NCBI GenBank assembly: GCA_036245805.1
Contig: BTRK01000005.1
Span: 18,452,984-18,516,983, forward strand
From: Pristionchus mayeri
Taxonomy: Eukaryota; Nematoda; Chromadorea; Rhabditida; Neodiplogasteridae
Direction of reading: 5' to 3'
Length of the DNA stretch: 64,000 nt
Made by a program: the position numbers and the translations under genes. Within the stretch, counting starts at the first letter, position 1; every line of letters begins with the position of its first letter. Of this stretch, positions 22,784 through 34,700 are shown piece by piece. The notes beneath the pieces are model-generated. The model had not been told where the DNA came from. It saw nothing but the letters and a program-made list of their open reading frames with translations, and searched no databases.

Positions 22784-25075
22784 TCATCGCTGCGACTTGG
22801 CTGCAGCAGCTGCAGCACTCGAGTAAGGTCGATCTCTGCTGCATTGCTGCAGCCTCTGTCGGAGCTGCCCGCGATGGTGCAGCTCGTGAAGATCCATCGA
22901 ACCTGAGGAGAGACTGGCATCGCTCGGTCACAGTTGGTTTCAGTTTAAAGTTACCGGACGAGGACGAAACCCTGATCTGACCCTGATCTGGCCGCGTGTA
23001 CGAGAGAGTATGCAAAAGTGTGGGATTACGCTGATCATTTCCGGCCTTTCCTTGAGGCTATTATTGATTTTTTGTGTATTCATTCTCAACTAATTTAGCC
23101 ATCGGCTATTCGATGGAGAACAAAAAATAGGAAGTCAATTTTGTTCTCGTCCGGTAACTTTAACGAAGAACACAAATACTTGAAATTTTTGATTCAAAAT
23201 GAGTAGATCGCGGCGACAACCAGCACTGGAGTATTCGTCTGCTCACCTCCTATGAACTGTCCACACACGAAGACGTAGGGGAATCTGCCAGCCCCTGTGA
23301 GATTCTGGAGATCGATGTGCAGTTGTCGTTGCCATTCCTCCTCCCCTGCCAACTCTGAGAAGCAGAGATTAAAGATCAAAGACGCGAGATCGATCCTAAA
23401 CGAACCCAAGAAATGCGAAGCGACGTCGGCATAATTGATGGCCAGTAATCGCTTCGCACTGTGACAGGCTGGACACGACTCGAGGGTGTAGATCATGATA
23501 GGGTACCTCAGATCAAAGATCACTTCACCCTCGATCAAGATAGACTCACATCCGACTCTGTCTTTCGATGTAGCCAGCGTAGCTGTATCCATAGGGGGAA
23601 ACGATGGTCCTCCATCCCCTTCCTCCTCCTGAAATCCACTGCTTACATCTAGCTAGATACTATGATCAGTGATTAATTCAACACAAGAACATCCAAACTA
23701 AATTTCGTCTTCCAGTCGTTATCAATCAATTGACACGAACCTCCTTCGGGTGGTTGCGATGGGAAGCTCCTGAATGGAGGCACAGGTGCTGCCGTTGGCG
23801 CACCGTACTCCGTCGGCCTACTGTATCCTCCCGATGGGACACCGTATCCGCCATTCGGGACACCGTACCCACCACCGCCAGTTCCTCGATTCGCGTAGCG
23901 CGGCTCTACGAAGCGCTCACCGTATCCAGTGGGCGACTCCTGAAAAGACTCTCTAGATTCGGGTTTATTGATCGATATCTCACTATGATTCGACTTGGTC
24001 GACTACGGTAGCTGCCGTAGCCTTCATAGGGCGGTTGGCGATCCGGGTATCCTAAAATAAACGATCTCAAAAAAGGACTGAGTTGGAGGAGGAGGGGTTT
24101 ACCCGGCAGATCGGGATAGGGCACTGCTGGGTAGTTCTCGATGGGTAGAAGGGGTACGACGGGGTCGGAGATTGGAGGAAGTCCAATGTCTGCGATGCCC
24201 GAACCTGAGAGGAATTATTAGGATTTAGATACAATTTTAATGCAAGAGCCATTGCAATAATTTGAAAACCTGTATTTGAGACAGCAAATTTGTTTCCGTC
24301 TATATCAAAAATTACCGATTCCAATTTATTTCTTTGAGTAACTTATCCATTTAGATACATACCATCCCAGGCAGGAGGTCGATACTCAATCCTCTCACCG
24401 ATGGCTCTCAGATTCACGAATTCCGGATAGGCGCCATTCGTGCGAACCCAGACGTCGTTCGGACGACGTTGACGGAATCGGAGAGGAGGCAGAGAAGCAG
24501 CTGGAATCGATTATTATGGAAGTAGAATAAAAATCTGATCGATGATTACATAGTTTCTATGCATACCTGCAGCAGTCGCAGGTCGATAGTCGTCGATGGG
24601 AGCTGCAGCAAGTGGCTGCTCCACCACTGGCCGCACCATGGGAGGCTGCTGCACGGGTCGCATCGGTCGTTCCCCATAGGGGAGGAAGGTTTCTTGAGGG
24701 GGAGGCCAACCAGCACGAAGGGGCAATTCGTAGTCGGGGTAGTCCTGAGGGAGATGCTGTAAACACTCCCACGAGTGTCGAACTCAGTGCCCTACTAGCA
24801 TGCTTCTCAGCGAGATCACCTTACTTGCAATCAGTAAACTATTGTGACTATTCCCAACCATCCATATTCTCAATTATCATGTTCCTTTGCCTTTCATATT
24901 GTTTATACGATCCAACAGAACAGGAGAGAAGGCAGCAAAGAGATTGATCCCTCCCTCCCACCTGATACGGCTCAGCAGTGGTTCTCCTCGGTCGAATGGT
25001 CGTCAGTCGTATCTCGTACGCCTCATCATCCTCAGGCAGAAGCAACTCCGGACGACGAGCCACGGATTTAGAATC
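22784..25075 (-). CDS. Glutaredoxin-domain protein with Pro/Gly/Tyr-rich N-terminus
   Basis: Exons on the minus strand are 24962-25075, 24567-24744, 24363-24500, 24103-24204, 23984-24051, 23741-23939, 23247-23648 and 22784-22902. All phases agree and give 422 residues plus a stop. The first exon found starts with an acceptor, so the true start is upstream. The first half is low complexity: Pro/Arg-rich, then Gly-Tyr repeats such as GGYGVPNGGYGVPSGGYSRP. The C-terminal third is a glutaredoxin fold: IMIYTLESCPACHSAKRLL with a CxxC active site, a cis-Pro segment GRFPYVFVCGQFIGG and the closing helix SMDLHELHHRGQLRQRL. Such proteins reduce or bind glutathione-mixed disulfides or Fe-S clusters. 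A 51-bp segment at 23355-23405 has intron borders but is a multiple of three and stop-free. The long Gly/Pro-rich arm is unusual for glutaredoxins. Function beyond the fold is unknown. Confidence 0.85.
22944..23163. mobile_element. Candidate 220-bp MITE in the last glutaredoxin intron
   Basis: ttaaagttaccggacgagg at the left end is matched by its complement (ctcgtccggtaactttaa) at the right end, about 19 of 20 bases. The element sits wholly within the intron 22903-23246. No convincing target duplication was found and no second copy occurs here, so the family is uncertain. Confidence 0.6.
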
Positions 25076-25123
25076 CTACATGACAGGTATCGTTTCGAAA
25101 ATACTCATTCTATCTCTGTCTGA

Positions 25124-25126
<3 letters not shown>

Positions 25127-25171
<45 letters not shown>
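25127..25171. repeat. (AG)n microsatellite
   Basis: An uninterrupted AG run of about 45 bp. On the minus strand it is a CT tract just upstream of the splice acceptor of the glutaredoxin exon ending at 25075, and probably extends its polypyrimidine tract. Confidence 0.95.
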
Positions 25172-25174
<3 letters not shown>

Positions 25175-25386
25175 GTGAAGAAAGATGCTAAGATTAAACT
25201 AGGAAATGCGAATAATGTCGTAGAATACACATCCAATCAAATTTTTACACGACTTGCAAGTTCAAATCAATAATTTCCAACGAGAAACTCTTCCGGTGCC
25301 CTACCTGTCCCGTCTCTCCGATTCGTCTCTGCCCTGCACCTGCATCTCCTTCCCCTTCTCCCTTGAGTGATCTCAGTGTTCTGCTG

Positions 25387-25989
25387 GGGGGTATGACATT
25401 TGAGCAACGACATTTGCGCAACGGGGTAAAATACGACAAATGAGCAACAAATTTTGCACACGCGACATTTGCGCAACGGGCCATAACTCCCTTCAGGATC
25501 ATCGTAGAGTGCCCAGATTGGGTACGTTTTTTTTTTCTATGGGTTCACTCTACCGTAACCCACACCGGTCTTTGGTCTTTCTCCTCGGGGGCGACATTTC
25601 CCCATAGCTACCCAACGTGCCCAATCTGGGCACTCTACGATGGTCCTGAAGGGAGTTATGGCCCGTTGCGCAAATGTCGCCCCCGAGGAGAAAGACCAAA
25701 GACCAGTGTGGGTTACGGTAGAGTGAACCCATAGCTACCCAACGTACCCAATCTGGGCACTCTACGATGATCCTGAAGGGAGTTATGGCCCGTTGCGCAA
25801 ATGTCGCCCTCGAGGAGAAAGACCAAAGACCAGTGTGGGTTACGGTAGAGTGAACCCATAGCTACCCAACGTACCCAATCTGGGCACTCTACGATGATCC
25901 TGAAGGGAGTTATGGCCCGTTGCGCAATTGTCGCTTGCGCACCTAATTTTGTCGTTGCGCAAATGTCGTTGCTCAAATGTCATACCCCC
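25387..25989. mobile_element. hAT-like non-autonomous element, family C (603 bp) with internal 127-bp tandem repeats
   Basis: Near-perfect 37-bp inverted ends begin GGGGGTATGACATTTGAGCA. They are flanked by a perfect 8-bp duplication, ttctgctg (25379-25386 and 25990-25997). Inside, a 127-bp unit (gggcactctacgatg at 25628, 25755 and 25882) is tandemly repeated, and a further copy at about 25475-25595 is inverted. There is no transposase frame. It lies next to, and possibly inside, the first exon of the glutaredoxin-domain gene. Confidence 0.93.
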
Positions 25990-25997
25990 TTCTGCTG

Positions 25998-28253
25998 CAA
26001 TCCCTCTCTCGCTCCTCCTCCTCCCTCTCCATCCCACCTTTCTCCCTGCTGCAGCGGTAGCAGGGATCCGTCTGGTGCGAGTCGTGTGTCGTAGATTGCA
26101 GGGGAAGCAGCACTGGCAGTCCGCTCCTTCTCGATTCTACTCGAGGGAGGGAGAATAGAAGCAGTGAAGGTGCACAAAGACAGAAAAATAACGGGGCGCA
26201 TCTGAGAAAACTATTTATTTTTAAAAAAATCATAATAAAATAGCCATAAATGGATGTGAGATGTGATGGGAGATTCAATGGAGAGATGGGGGTGAGAGAA
26301 GGGGGATCTGGAGAATCCGTCCTCGGTAACCTGAGACTGCTAAAGTCACGTCAAAGTGTGTCTAAAAAGGGCGTCAAAGGGGGAGATCTCCCTGCGCACT
26401 CTCTCCATTCCCAATACTCTCTCGCTGTCTACCTGACGAGAGAGTGAATGCATCGAGGAGAGATGAGAAGTTCGCATCAATCTGTCCCTGTTTGGAGAGA
26501 GGGAGAGAGAGGTTGAGGGAGGGATAAAAGGATCTGTTCCCTCCATCCTCCCAGAGAGGGATCTAGGGCGTATAACTAACTGATATGCATAGATCTCTCC
26601 TCAATCAGGTCAACAGTATACACGCTCAGCCAATAATTGAAGATCACACTAATGCACATGCATGTCTTTGATTCCGGACTGACAGACCCCTATATTTTCC
26701 TGTATATTTCGAAGCCCATACGCGCTTCCTCTGTGAATCTTCCCTCTTTCGGATGTTTATCCGATGTCGAAATGTCTTCCTTTTCTAGATACATGAACGA
26801 ATAGATAGATGATGTTCTCGGAGTGACATCAGAAACAATTTATGACTTCGAGAGAGAAGTTAAAAATCAAAAAGTATTCCTCTGGATAATTCATCAGATG
26901 GCCGAGAAGACCAACAACAGACGGGATGGTTATATTTATTACAATGAATCTGTTTCTTCACATCTCACAGATGATTCTCAACAGCAGGCAGGACTACCGA
27001 GGAAGATCAGAGTTAGTAATGGAAAGGACGAATCGTGTTGGCATTAGATCAGAAAAGCGATGCGAATAAGTGCAATATTGTGGCGATGAAGAAGTGGAAT
27101 GGACAAGGGGAAAGCTGAACAGACAGGGCCGAAGTTCGTCTGGTGCTCCCTCTTCTCCCTTCTGTAACCCAACTCTCTATTCTCCACACCTCCAAACTTT
27201 GCATTAGTCTCTTTTGGTTTTGCTTGCTTCGTCCCTCCATGTCATTCTTTTCTCTTTGTATAGACAAGAAACGTTCATTTATCCGGTGGCGAACCCGCAT
27301 GAGTAACGAGAAGGGGGATAAAAGTGCAGCTGTTGCGGCCGTTGCAGCTGCTGCAACATCACAAGAGGGCGCCGATTGCTAAGTGTGTTCGCACACTCGG
27401 AGGATACTTCCGATCTCAGTGAGGGAGGGGGAGGGGAGGGGCGCACAGATGGGCGAGGATCAAACTGCGAAGCAACGGGGAGAGAACAGTAGACTAGAAT
27501 CAATTAGCTATGATACAGAGGAGTGATTCTCAGTGATTACTGGCCTACTTTGAGGGCGAACAATCGACTTAACATGTACATACGAATTATTGTCAGAAAG
27601 GGAACTACTATGAACAAGGAAAATCGACACAATTGTTGGAAACGGGGAGAACTAACGGCACTTTGGTGTGGTGTATGGGGGTGGTATGGTGAAGGGATTA
27701 CGGTAGAAGGAAGCACCACGACAGTAGTACGATCCATCGTACTTACAGTAATAACATGATCGATATTGATTAAGAGAAAGAACTAGAAGACTAACGGCGA
27801 CTGAGTCAGGGGGATACGGTAGCTATATGATGAAAATAAGAAGGGTGCGTTGAGGTGGGGAGGGAGTCTTAGCACGCTACAATATCGATCAATATTCGAT
27901 AAGATGAACACATAATGGAGGGAATCCGTGTCTTCTGACTTGCCTAGTTTAGAGCCATTTCGTCTCGTCGAGAGAAAAAGAAGAAGCAAAGAGAAAGAGA
28001 GCAATGAAAAGCGAACAATTGGTCGAAATATGCAGAGTGAGAGAGGAGAGGAGAGATAACTGGAAGAAGGAGGAGAAACACCGTAATCGAAGGAAGGAAG
28101 AGGAGGGAAGCGAGAAGGATCGACACATCTAGGCATTGTGTCAATTATTATAGTATCAATCCACACGAGTATGATAAGAAAGAGTGGGTGGGGCAATATG
28201 GAAGGGACCGTATTCTAGTAGGGGAAAGGCTGATGGGAGACCGAGACCGGCCA
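25998..28253. other. Gene-poor stretch between MATH-BTB 3' end and family C element
   Basis: No supported complete gene. A minus-strand frame at 25980-26201 starts with a signal-peptide-like sequence (MRPVIFLSLCTFTASI) and runs directly into the family C element, so it may be a broken first exon of the glutaredoxin-domain gene. The remainder is purine/pyrimidine-skewed and probably includes the 3' UTR of the MATH-BTB gene. Confidence 0.4.
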
Positions 28254-30451
28254 TTAGGTCATTGGTTCATCGGCGCAGCTGCTGCGAGAGGATGTGGAAG
28301 CACCCCCATTGGACTTGTCGAAGCCATTGACGATGTCAGTGACGAGATTGGGATGAGACTTGAGGATGTCCACCCAACCAGGAGTACCAGTCACCATCTT
28401 AGTACGATGAGTGATGAACTGAAGAGAGAGAAGGGCATTGAGTGGAAGATCAAGGGGTCGTCGCAGATCGACGAAGAGCAAGGGAAGAAACAACTTACAA
28501 TTAGCGAGTATTCCCTTAATTTGTGCGCCCTGTACATATCTGAGAGGACGAGCAGATGACACACGTTTTCAACCGCTGAAATTTAACAAATTGTGAATGT
28601 GTAGATTTTCCATTTTGTGCTAAATTCATCTACAATTGCCTCCGAATGAACTCACAAATCTGTTCTATGAGTGAGCATTCGCAGTGCTGCTTCAACTCGT
28701 CCAATCGATATTTGTCGGCCGCGATGAGCAAGTCTCCCGCTGCAATCGATCGATCAATATGATATCACACCCCCAGCCAATCACCCCCCTCCCCCCTCCC
28801 GTACCCATGTCTCCGATGTCCTTGCTGCATCGTCCGCTGTACACGTAGGAGAGCATCTCGACGACCACGTCGTAGTCCATGTCAGTGATGTGCATCACTC
28901 CCGTCTGAATGAAGTATATTGTTATCTCCCCTTTCTAGAGAGTCTGCATTTCATCAGGCCTATTCCAACACCAATTCGTATTTCCCATCAGAGTTCCCAC
29001 AGTCTACTTCACCAGAATTAGTGGATTGGTCAATGAGTCAGTTTGACTTCTCCTTCCTTCCCTCCTCACCTTGCTTTCATTCGTATCTGCGTGGGTGAGC
29101 ATGGCGCAGAAGACGGGCGAGCGGGCTGCGAGGACTGCTCGGTGAGTGCGCACTTCCCTCAAGGATAAACGAGATGATATTACACTAACTGTGCACCATT
29201 TCATCAACTGATCACGATCATCGTGACACGATGCCATCAGTGGATAGTCTTGAATCTCCCTCCCCTTCCCCCTTCGACTCACCGATCGGCGACTCGAATG
29301 CAGAAGTCAGTCATCATTTCCTCCTTGAACATCCGCGTGTAGTCGTCTGCCAGCTGTCGCTCAGTGTGCAGAGATTTCAACTAAATCAGACCTTTATTTA
29401 TTTAAATTTCTCTCCCTGTGAGATTGGTGTTGCGTTGAACGGTATGTGCGAAATCCCATGGTATTTTATGACTAGGGTAGCATGGCGCTTCCCATCCCCC
29501 CCCCTTCCCCTTCCCCTCCCTCCCCTCCCCCCTCTCTCTCTCTCACCGGGAGGGGGTCGCTGGTGGTGGTGACAGTCTCGGTGGCCACGTCTATCTCGAC
29601 TGCCACTGTGATCGAGTCTCTCGGGAGGATCTGCGGGAACAGCACGTCCCTGCAAAGAAAGAATTCCCTTATAGTTATACTCCTCTCATAGTTCAATGAT
29701 CATGACACTTCACAAATGTCCAAGCATTTGGTAATTGCAAGGAAAAGAAAAATCGACTACCTCCGAAACAACTCAATTTCCCGCGACCCTATCACTACCG
29801 CACCCTCATCACCCCACCGCACCTCTTGATATAGCTGACGTAGTCTGAGTGGGAAGGATTGGGATGGATTCGCATGTCGATTTCCTTGTTCTCGGCAGAT
29901 TTGAGGAAGAAGCGCGACTTGAATCCGATCTTGGACAGTTTCCCTTGCACCTGAGAGAGGCATCATTCTCATCTCTCCACTCAAAGGGAAGAGGGGGAGG
30001 GGATTCAACATACGGGGGCGACGACTCGATTGAGGCAGAGGAAGACGAAGTCCTTGTTGTTCTCTCCATTGCCCTTCGGGTAGATCTTGATGCTCCACGT
30101 CAGAGTCTCCTCCCCTCGGGGCAAATGCACGAAATTCTCCAGATACTCCTACAATCAATTATTAGTTTTTAAAAAATTATTTTTCGTTACTAATATAATC
30201 CTCGTGCTCTCCATTAGACTATAAATTCGAACCTGATAGCAGTGCGAGAAGTTCTTCACCGTCCACTCGTGCTTCACGTGCTGTAATCGATACCGTAAAC
30301 TATCGATCGATATCATCCCACTACAGTATCTGCCCCTCCGTACCTCCACTTTGATCTCCGTCTGGCTGGAGTGGCCCATCTGATGGAGGGAGGCTCCCAC
30401 TGTGGCGTCTATAGGCATCGAGACAGCATCCACTGCACCCGGTTCGATCAT
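28254..30451 (-). CDS. MATH-BTB-BACK protein, CUL3 substrate adaptor (SPOP-like)
   Basis: About eleven exons run from ATG at 30451 to TAA at 28254-28256, roughly 380 residues. The MATH domain is HEWTVKNFSHCYQ, then LPRGEETLTWSIKIYPKG, then KDFVFLCLNR, then KIGFKSRFFLKSA and DYVSYIKRDVLFP. The BTB domain is TDFCIRVADR, then THRAVLAARSPVFCAMLTH, then EMLSYVYSGRC and ADKYRLDELKQHCECSL. A BACK-like helix pair follows (VENVCHLLVLSDMYRAHKL) and a C-terminal HPNLVTDIVNGFDK helix resembling the SPOP end. Such proteins bind substrates through MATH and CUL3 through BTB to drive ubiquitination. The tail is Ser-rich. A splice acceptor (ctccttgtag) is one base before the ATG, so the gene is trans-spliced or has an upstream non-coding exon. 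It lies 1.3 kb downstream of gld-4 on the same strand. Which C. elegans bath/mel-26 gene it matches cannot be decided here. Confidence 0.9.
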
Positions 30452-31737
30452 GCTACAAGGAGAGAGAGAGATGAGTGAGGGACGACACGGAACAAGAATG
30501 GAAGAGCCGAGCGAGAAAATCAAGATATCAGAAGGGCTGAGCAACCCTTAGCTAACCTCTTTCGAGATCAAAGATCAAATTGGACACATAAACCGGGCGA
30601 ATCCTTTATACCACGAGAGATTGTATTGTGTGAGCTGCGTGTGCTATGGGAAGCCATGGACTAAATAATCGGTATGAACGAGCACATTCGAGGATAGATC
30701 TGCTGCAGGTAGTACGGGATTGAGTGACTGGGGGAAAGGCGCTCTCGGATAGTCAATAGATATCCGGTATAAAAAGAGGCGTTGATGAGATGATAGGCTA
30801 AGGTCATAAATTGAACATATATGGCTAGATATATACAAAAAGAAGACACTCGTGATTACGGTAGGCTGCAGGTGTACTGTAACTGGACAAGGAGGGATGG
30901 GACAACTGAGCAAAATTGACAAGATAGAACAACGAGCATACGGTAGGCTAATATTACGACAGGACGAATAAAATGGGCGAAGCTAATCGAACCTAAGGAG
31001 GTTAAAAGTCGTTCACAGTGACGAGTAAAGAGATTATTGATTAGTCGAATGGAAAATGGATCTACGATGATTCTAGAAGGGTAGCCTGTATGAGAGGGAG
31101 GACGAAAGATCGAAGATCAAGAGAAGAGATGGATCTGGGGATGAAAGTGTGTGATGGGTGGGATAAAAGGAGGGTAGATCACAGGATACGATAAGTCAAC
31201 AATAGAAAGCCAGGGCGAGTATTCGCATTCGGGACTTTGAAAGATCTGCGATTATCAGATAGAATTTGGAAACGATAACAACTCAGAGCGACAAACAATA
31301 TTTCACTATAATCTTGTGATTCTAACCAAACAATATTCATATAACGACTCATTATTATCAATAGAACTATGTTTTTGGGGTTTTCTTTTCTAACCAACGA
31401 CTACTGAAATTGAGCATAAAAGGGAGAGAGGGGGGGGGAGGGAAGGGATCGATCGTCCGATATGTGGGATGGGCACGGTTCCGGGAAGTGAATTATAATT
31501 CAGGAACTGCTCACTGGGGGAAATAATCAATCATCAATAGTTCAATACATGCGATATATTCAAAAATAAGAAGAGACCAGATCTAGAATTGTTCATCAAT
31601 GGTTATCTGGAGAAAAGTCAAAAGGGAATGAGGCTAACTACACATGCTAAAACGGAGCCATCAAAGAGAGATACAGGAATAATGGATGACTTTCTACCAA
31701 GTGGGCGGAGTCTCGAGGGGCGGGGTTTCAATTTCTT
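30452..31737. other. Intergenic stretch between gld-4 and the MATH-BTB gene
   Basis: No gene seen. It is AT-rich and should hold the gld-4 3' UTR and the MATH-BTB promoter. The same-strand spacing of about 1.29 kb exceeds the usual nematode operon spacing. Confidence 0.5.
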
Positions 31738-34700
31738 TCATCCGCCTTTGAGTGGTTCGGCTGACTTCGACTCGACTGGCCGAGAGATCACACCATTCGG
31801 TTCCTGCAATAGCCATTTGTCTACCCTATTCGAACGTGATACTGAAGCCGATTGATTGGGGGACTAACCCTAATCATGGTCACTTCAGGTGGTTCAGCTG
31901 TTACTCCGATACTCACCTTCTTCTTGGTGACTGCAGCAGTCGTGGTTGTTCCTGCTGCTGCAGCAGCCTCTGCAGCCTTCCTTGCTGCGGGTGGCTTGTA
32001 CACCTCGCCCCGCCCACTCATCCTGCCATCCCTGTGACGGGAGAGGAAGGAGGTGGAACCAGAGGGAGAGGACGAGGAATGAACCGAAGGAAGAAGACGA
32101 GGCATCGCTGCAACACTACTACATTATCCCCTGCCACCTCACTCAATCCAACCTCACAAGCGACTACCCACCCGACTTGCTCAATTCTCAATCTCGGGAA
32201 TCAATTCCATCCTACAGTATACAGTTGCAAGTCTCCTTAGCGACCACTTTCTCATTCTCTCTCGAAAGACAGATTATTCCAATTAGAGAGAGAGAGAGAG
32301 TGATTAATCTCAGTTCGTCCTCACCGTCGGGTCCGAATCCGGGAGGAGGGAGGCAGGAGACGCCGTTGATGGCAGGGGAGGAGACCGAGGAGGAGGCTGT
32401 CGAGAACGAGGGAGTACCTGCAGCAGAGCGATTCCCTCGTGTACACCCATCACATCCACTTTCTCATCTCCCCCCACTCACCCATGACAGTGGTGCTGCA
32501 GCTGCTGACGGCGCTGTCGCTGCGTTTGTACGACAGATTGGTCGAGGCGGTCGTGGCAGCAGACGTCGTCGCCGTCGACTGATGCAGCTGCGGAGTCAAC
32601 TCACGACGGGGACGGGAGGGCTGCAATGGAATGGAATCATTTTGATAAACCAAATAACTCTGATTCACTGAACAGTTATAGTATATGCATAATACCATTA
32701 ATAATCAGAGAAAAGGCCTTACTTCAGCCAGTCCTTCGCTGCTTCTACTCTTCTTCCTATCGTCGAACCGTCTTCCATTGCCTGCATTGTCTCCTTCCAC
32801 CAACACTTTCTCTTATCTTCCAAGAGGGAAGTCTCTTCAACAACGTCATCTGCTCACCTCCTCCCATTCTCTCCCACGTCTTGCTCTGGTATCCTCCATT
32901 GTGCTGTCTCGGCTGCTGGTGCTGCTGATTCCCGTAGTAGCTGTTCTTGTAGTGGCCGTTCCCGTATCGAAACTCCCGCTGCAAATAGATAGATCAAGGG
33001 GAGACAGGGATGAGGAGGGAGTGCCCTCCACGTACCTGATATCCTGCTCCACTGTACACTCTTCCTCCTCTTCCCACTGTCATCCACTGATTCCCTTGCT
33101 CTCTTGATGGGAACGACTTCTGAGGCTTCTTTTCATATTCCACGAAGGTCGTCTTCTGCAGAGACAACGGAAAATACCCGAGGGAGAGCGGAGAAATAGT
33201 TACGATAGAGTATCCAAAAACATCGATGGTAGAAGGGGAAAAATTGTAGGAGTTATTAAATGCTCAACATGGAAATGTTTTTTTCCATTTATGATTTCGA
33301 ATCAAAATGTCTCCAATTAGCATGCCCCACTTTAAAATGGAACGTATCTGTTTCGAAGTGTCAACCAAATAAATAAGGACGATCCTATAGTCAAAAGGGG
33401 GAGGACTACCCACTTCTTGCTCCTCCTGCTGCTTCTTCTTCAATTGCTCCGCCCTCTCCATCATCTTCTTCTCCTCCTCCGCCTCCTCGGGTCTCTTTAT
33501 CTCGAGTACCCTCTGGCCTGCCTTCGGAATCCGCAGTAGACACGAGAGATCCGAGGGCTCGGACAGGATCGAACCTGCAGATCACAATCATCTCCCTTCT
33601 ATTCTCACTCGAGGGAGGGCCAATGCCGCACCCATTACTCACACACAACCAAACGTTAGTCCGCTGTTAGTAACGGAGAGGGTAAAATAGTACTTATTTT
33701 TCAGATCTCGATAGTGGTAGAAAAAGGAAGAGGGTTCTAGCACGCTTCACTGCTCTCTCCCCTGGCATACCGTAGATGAGAGTGGACACTCCGATGGAGC
33801 CCTTCCCACTCGTCGACTGCTCCCCCTCGGGATGAGACAACACGAATCCCTGCAAGCACACATGCCTATCCCCCACCCATACATCCACGTTCCAACCTAT
33901 CTTTTGATGACTATTGTTCTTAACTAGGAGCATAAAAATAACACAAGCAATTGATGAGGCACGGGCTAGTCATGTTCCATCCAAACATCTACTTGCTTAC
34001 ATATGAAGAGTGACAAGTGCGACTTCGATGTTCCAAATAATAAGAGTGAACTCACTTTGAGCCAGTATCGGAAGTTTATCTGGGCGGGGGAGAAGTGCAG
34101 CAGACGACCCAGCATCGAACCCTGCGAGATAACAAATCAATACATTTATTTTTTTCAATTCAAAATGCCTGTCCAACATTCTGCCTTACAAACTCCTGGA
34201 TATCCAAAATCAAACTCTTCCTCACCTACTTCGTTTTGCCTATTAATATTGGTTCACAAGGAGCCTCTGTTCAGCTGACAACGATCGAGTGGAGGACTAG
34301 TCACTATATTGTGTACATCTCTGGCACGCATCCCCCACAATAATTATCACGCGCTAATGCATGTTTTCTATGCAGGATTCCTAGAAAAAATTTTTATGTT
34401 CTGGATTATGTTCTGTAATTGTTACGCACTTTTGGCCAAGACCAATCCGGTATTCAGATTTTTCCATCCTATTGTAGGAATATTAGCGCATTTTTCCCAA
34501 TCCCTCACGGATTTTAAGACTCATCGACCCTCTTCTCACTTTGTACACGTGTTTCCTCCACACGAGACTGCCAGGTCGATCAGCCACGAAGACTGCCCTC
34601 AATTGCACGAGTGCAGACTGGAAGAGAGTACGCACGGCGTAGATGTTGAACGACGCACGACACACTTCATTCCCTGCCAGGATGTCAATGTTAATCTTTT

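Noticed and set aside
25475..25990. CRISPR-like direct repeats
   Set aside because: The 127-bp units are long, contiguous without spacers, and enclosed by transposon ends with a target duplication in an animal genome.
27783..28196. A 137-codon minus-strand open frame downstream of the MATH-BTB gene
   Set aside because: Ser/Leu/Pro-biased, lies in the probable 3' UTR, no recognisable motif.
31946..32671. A 241-codon plus-strand open frame
   Set aside because: It is the antisense of four small gld-4 exons and their introns; the minus-strand exons have matching splice phases and this frame has no domain content.
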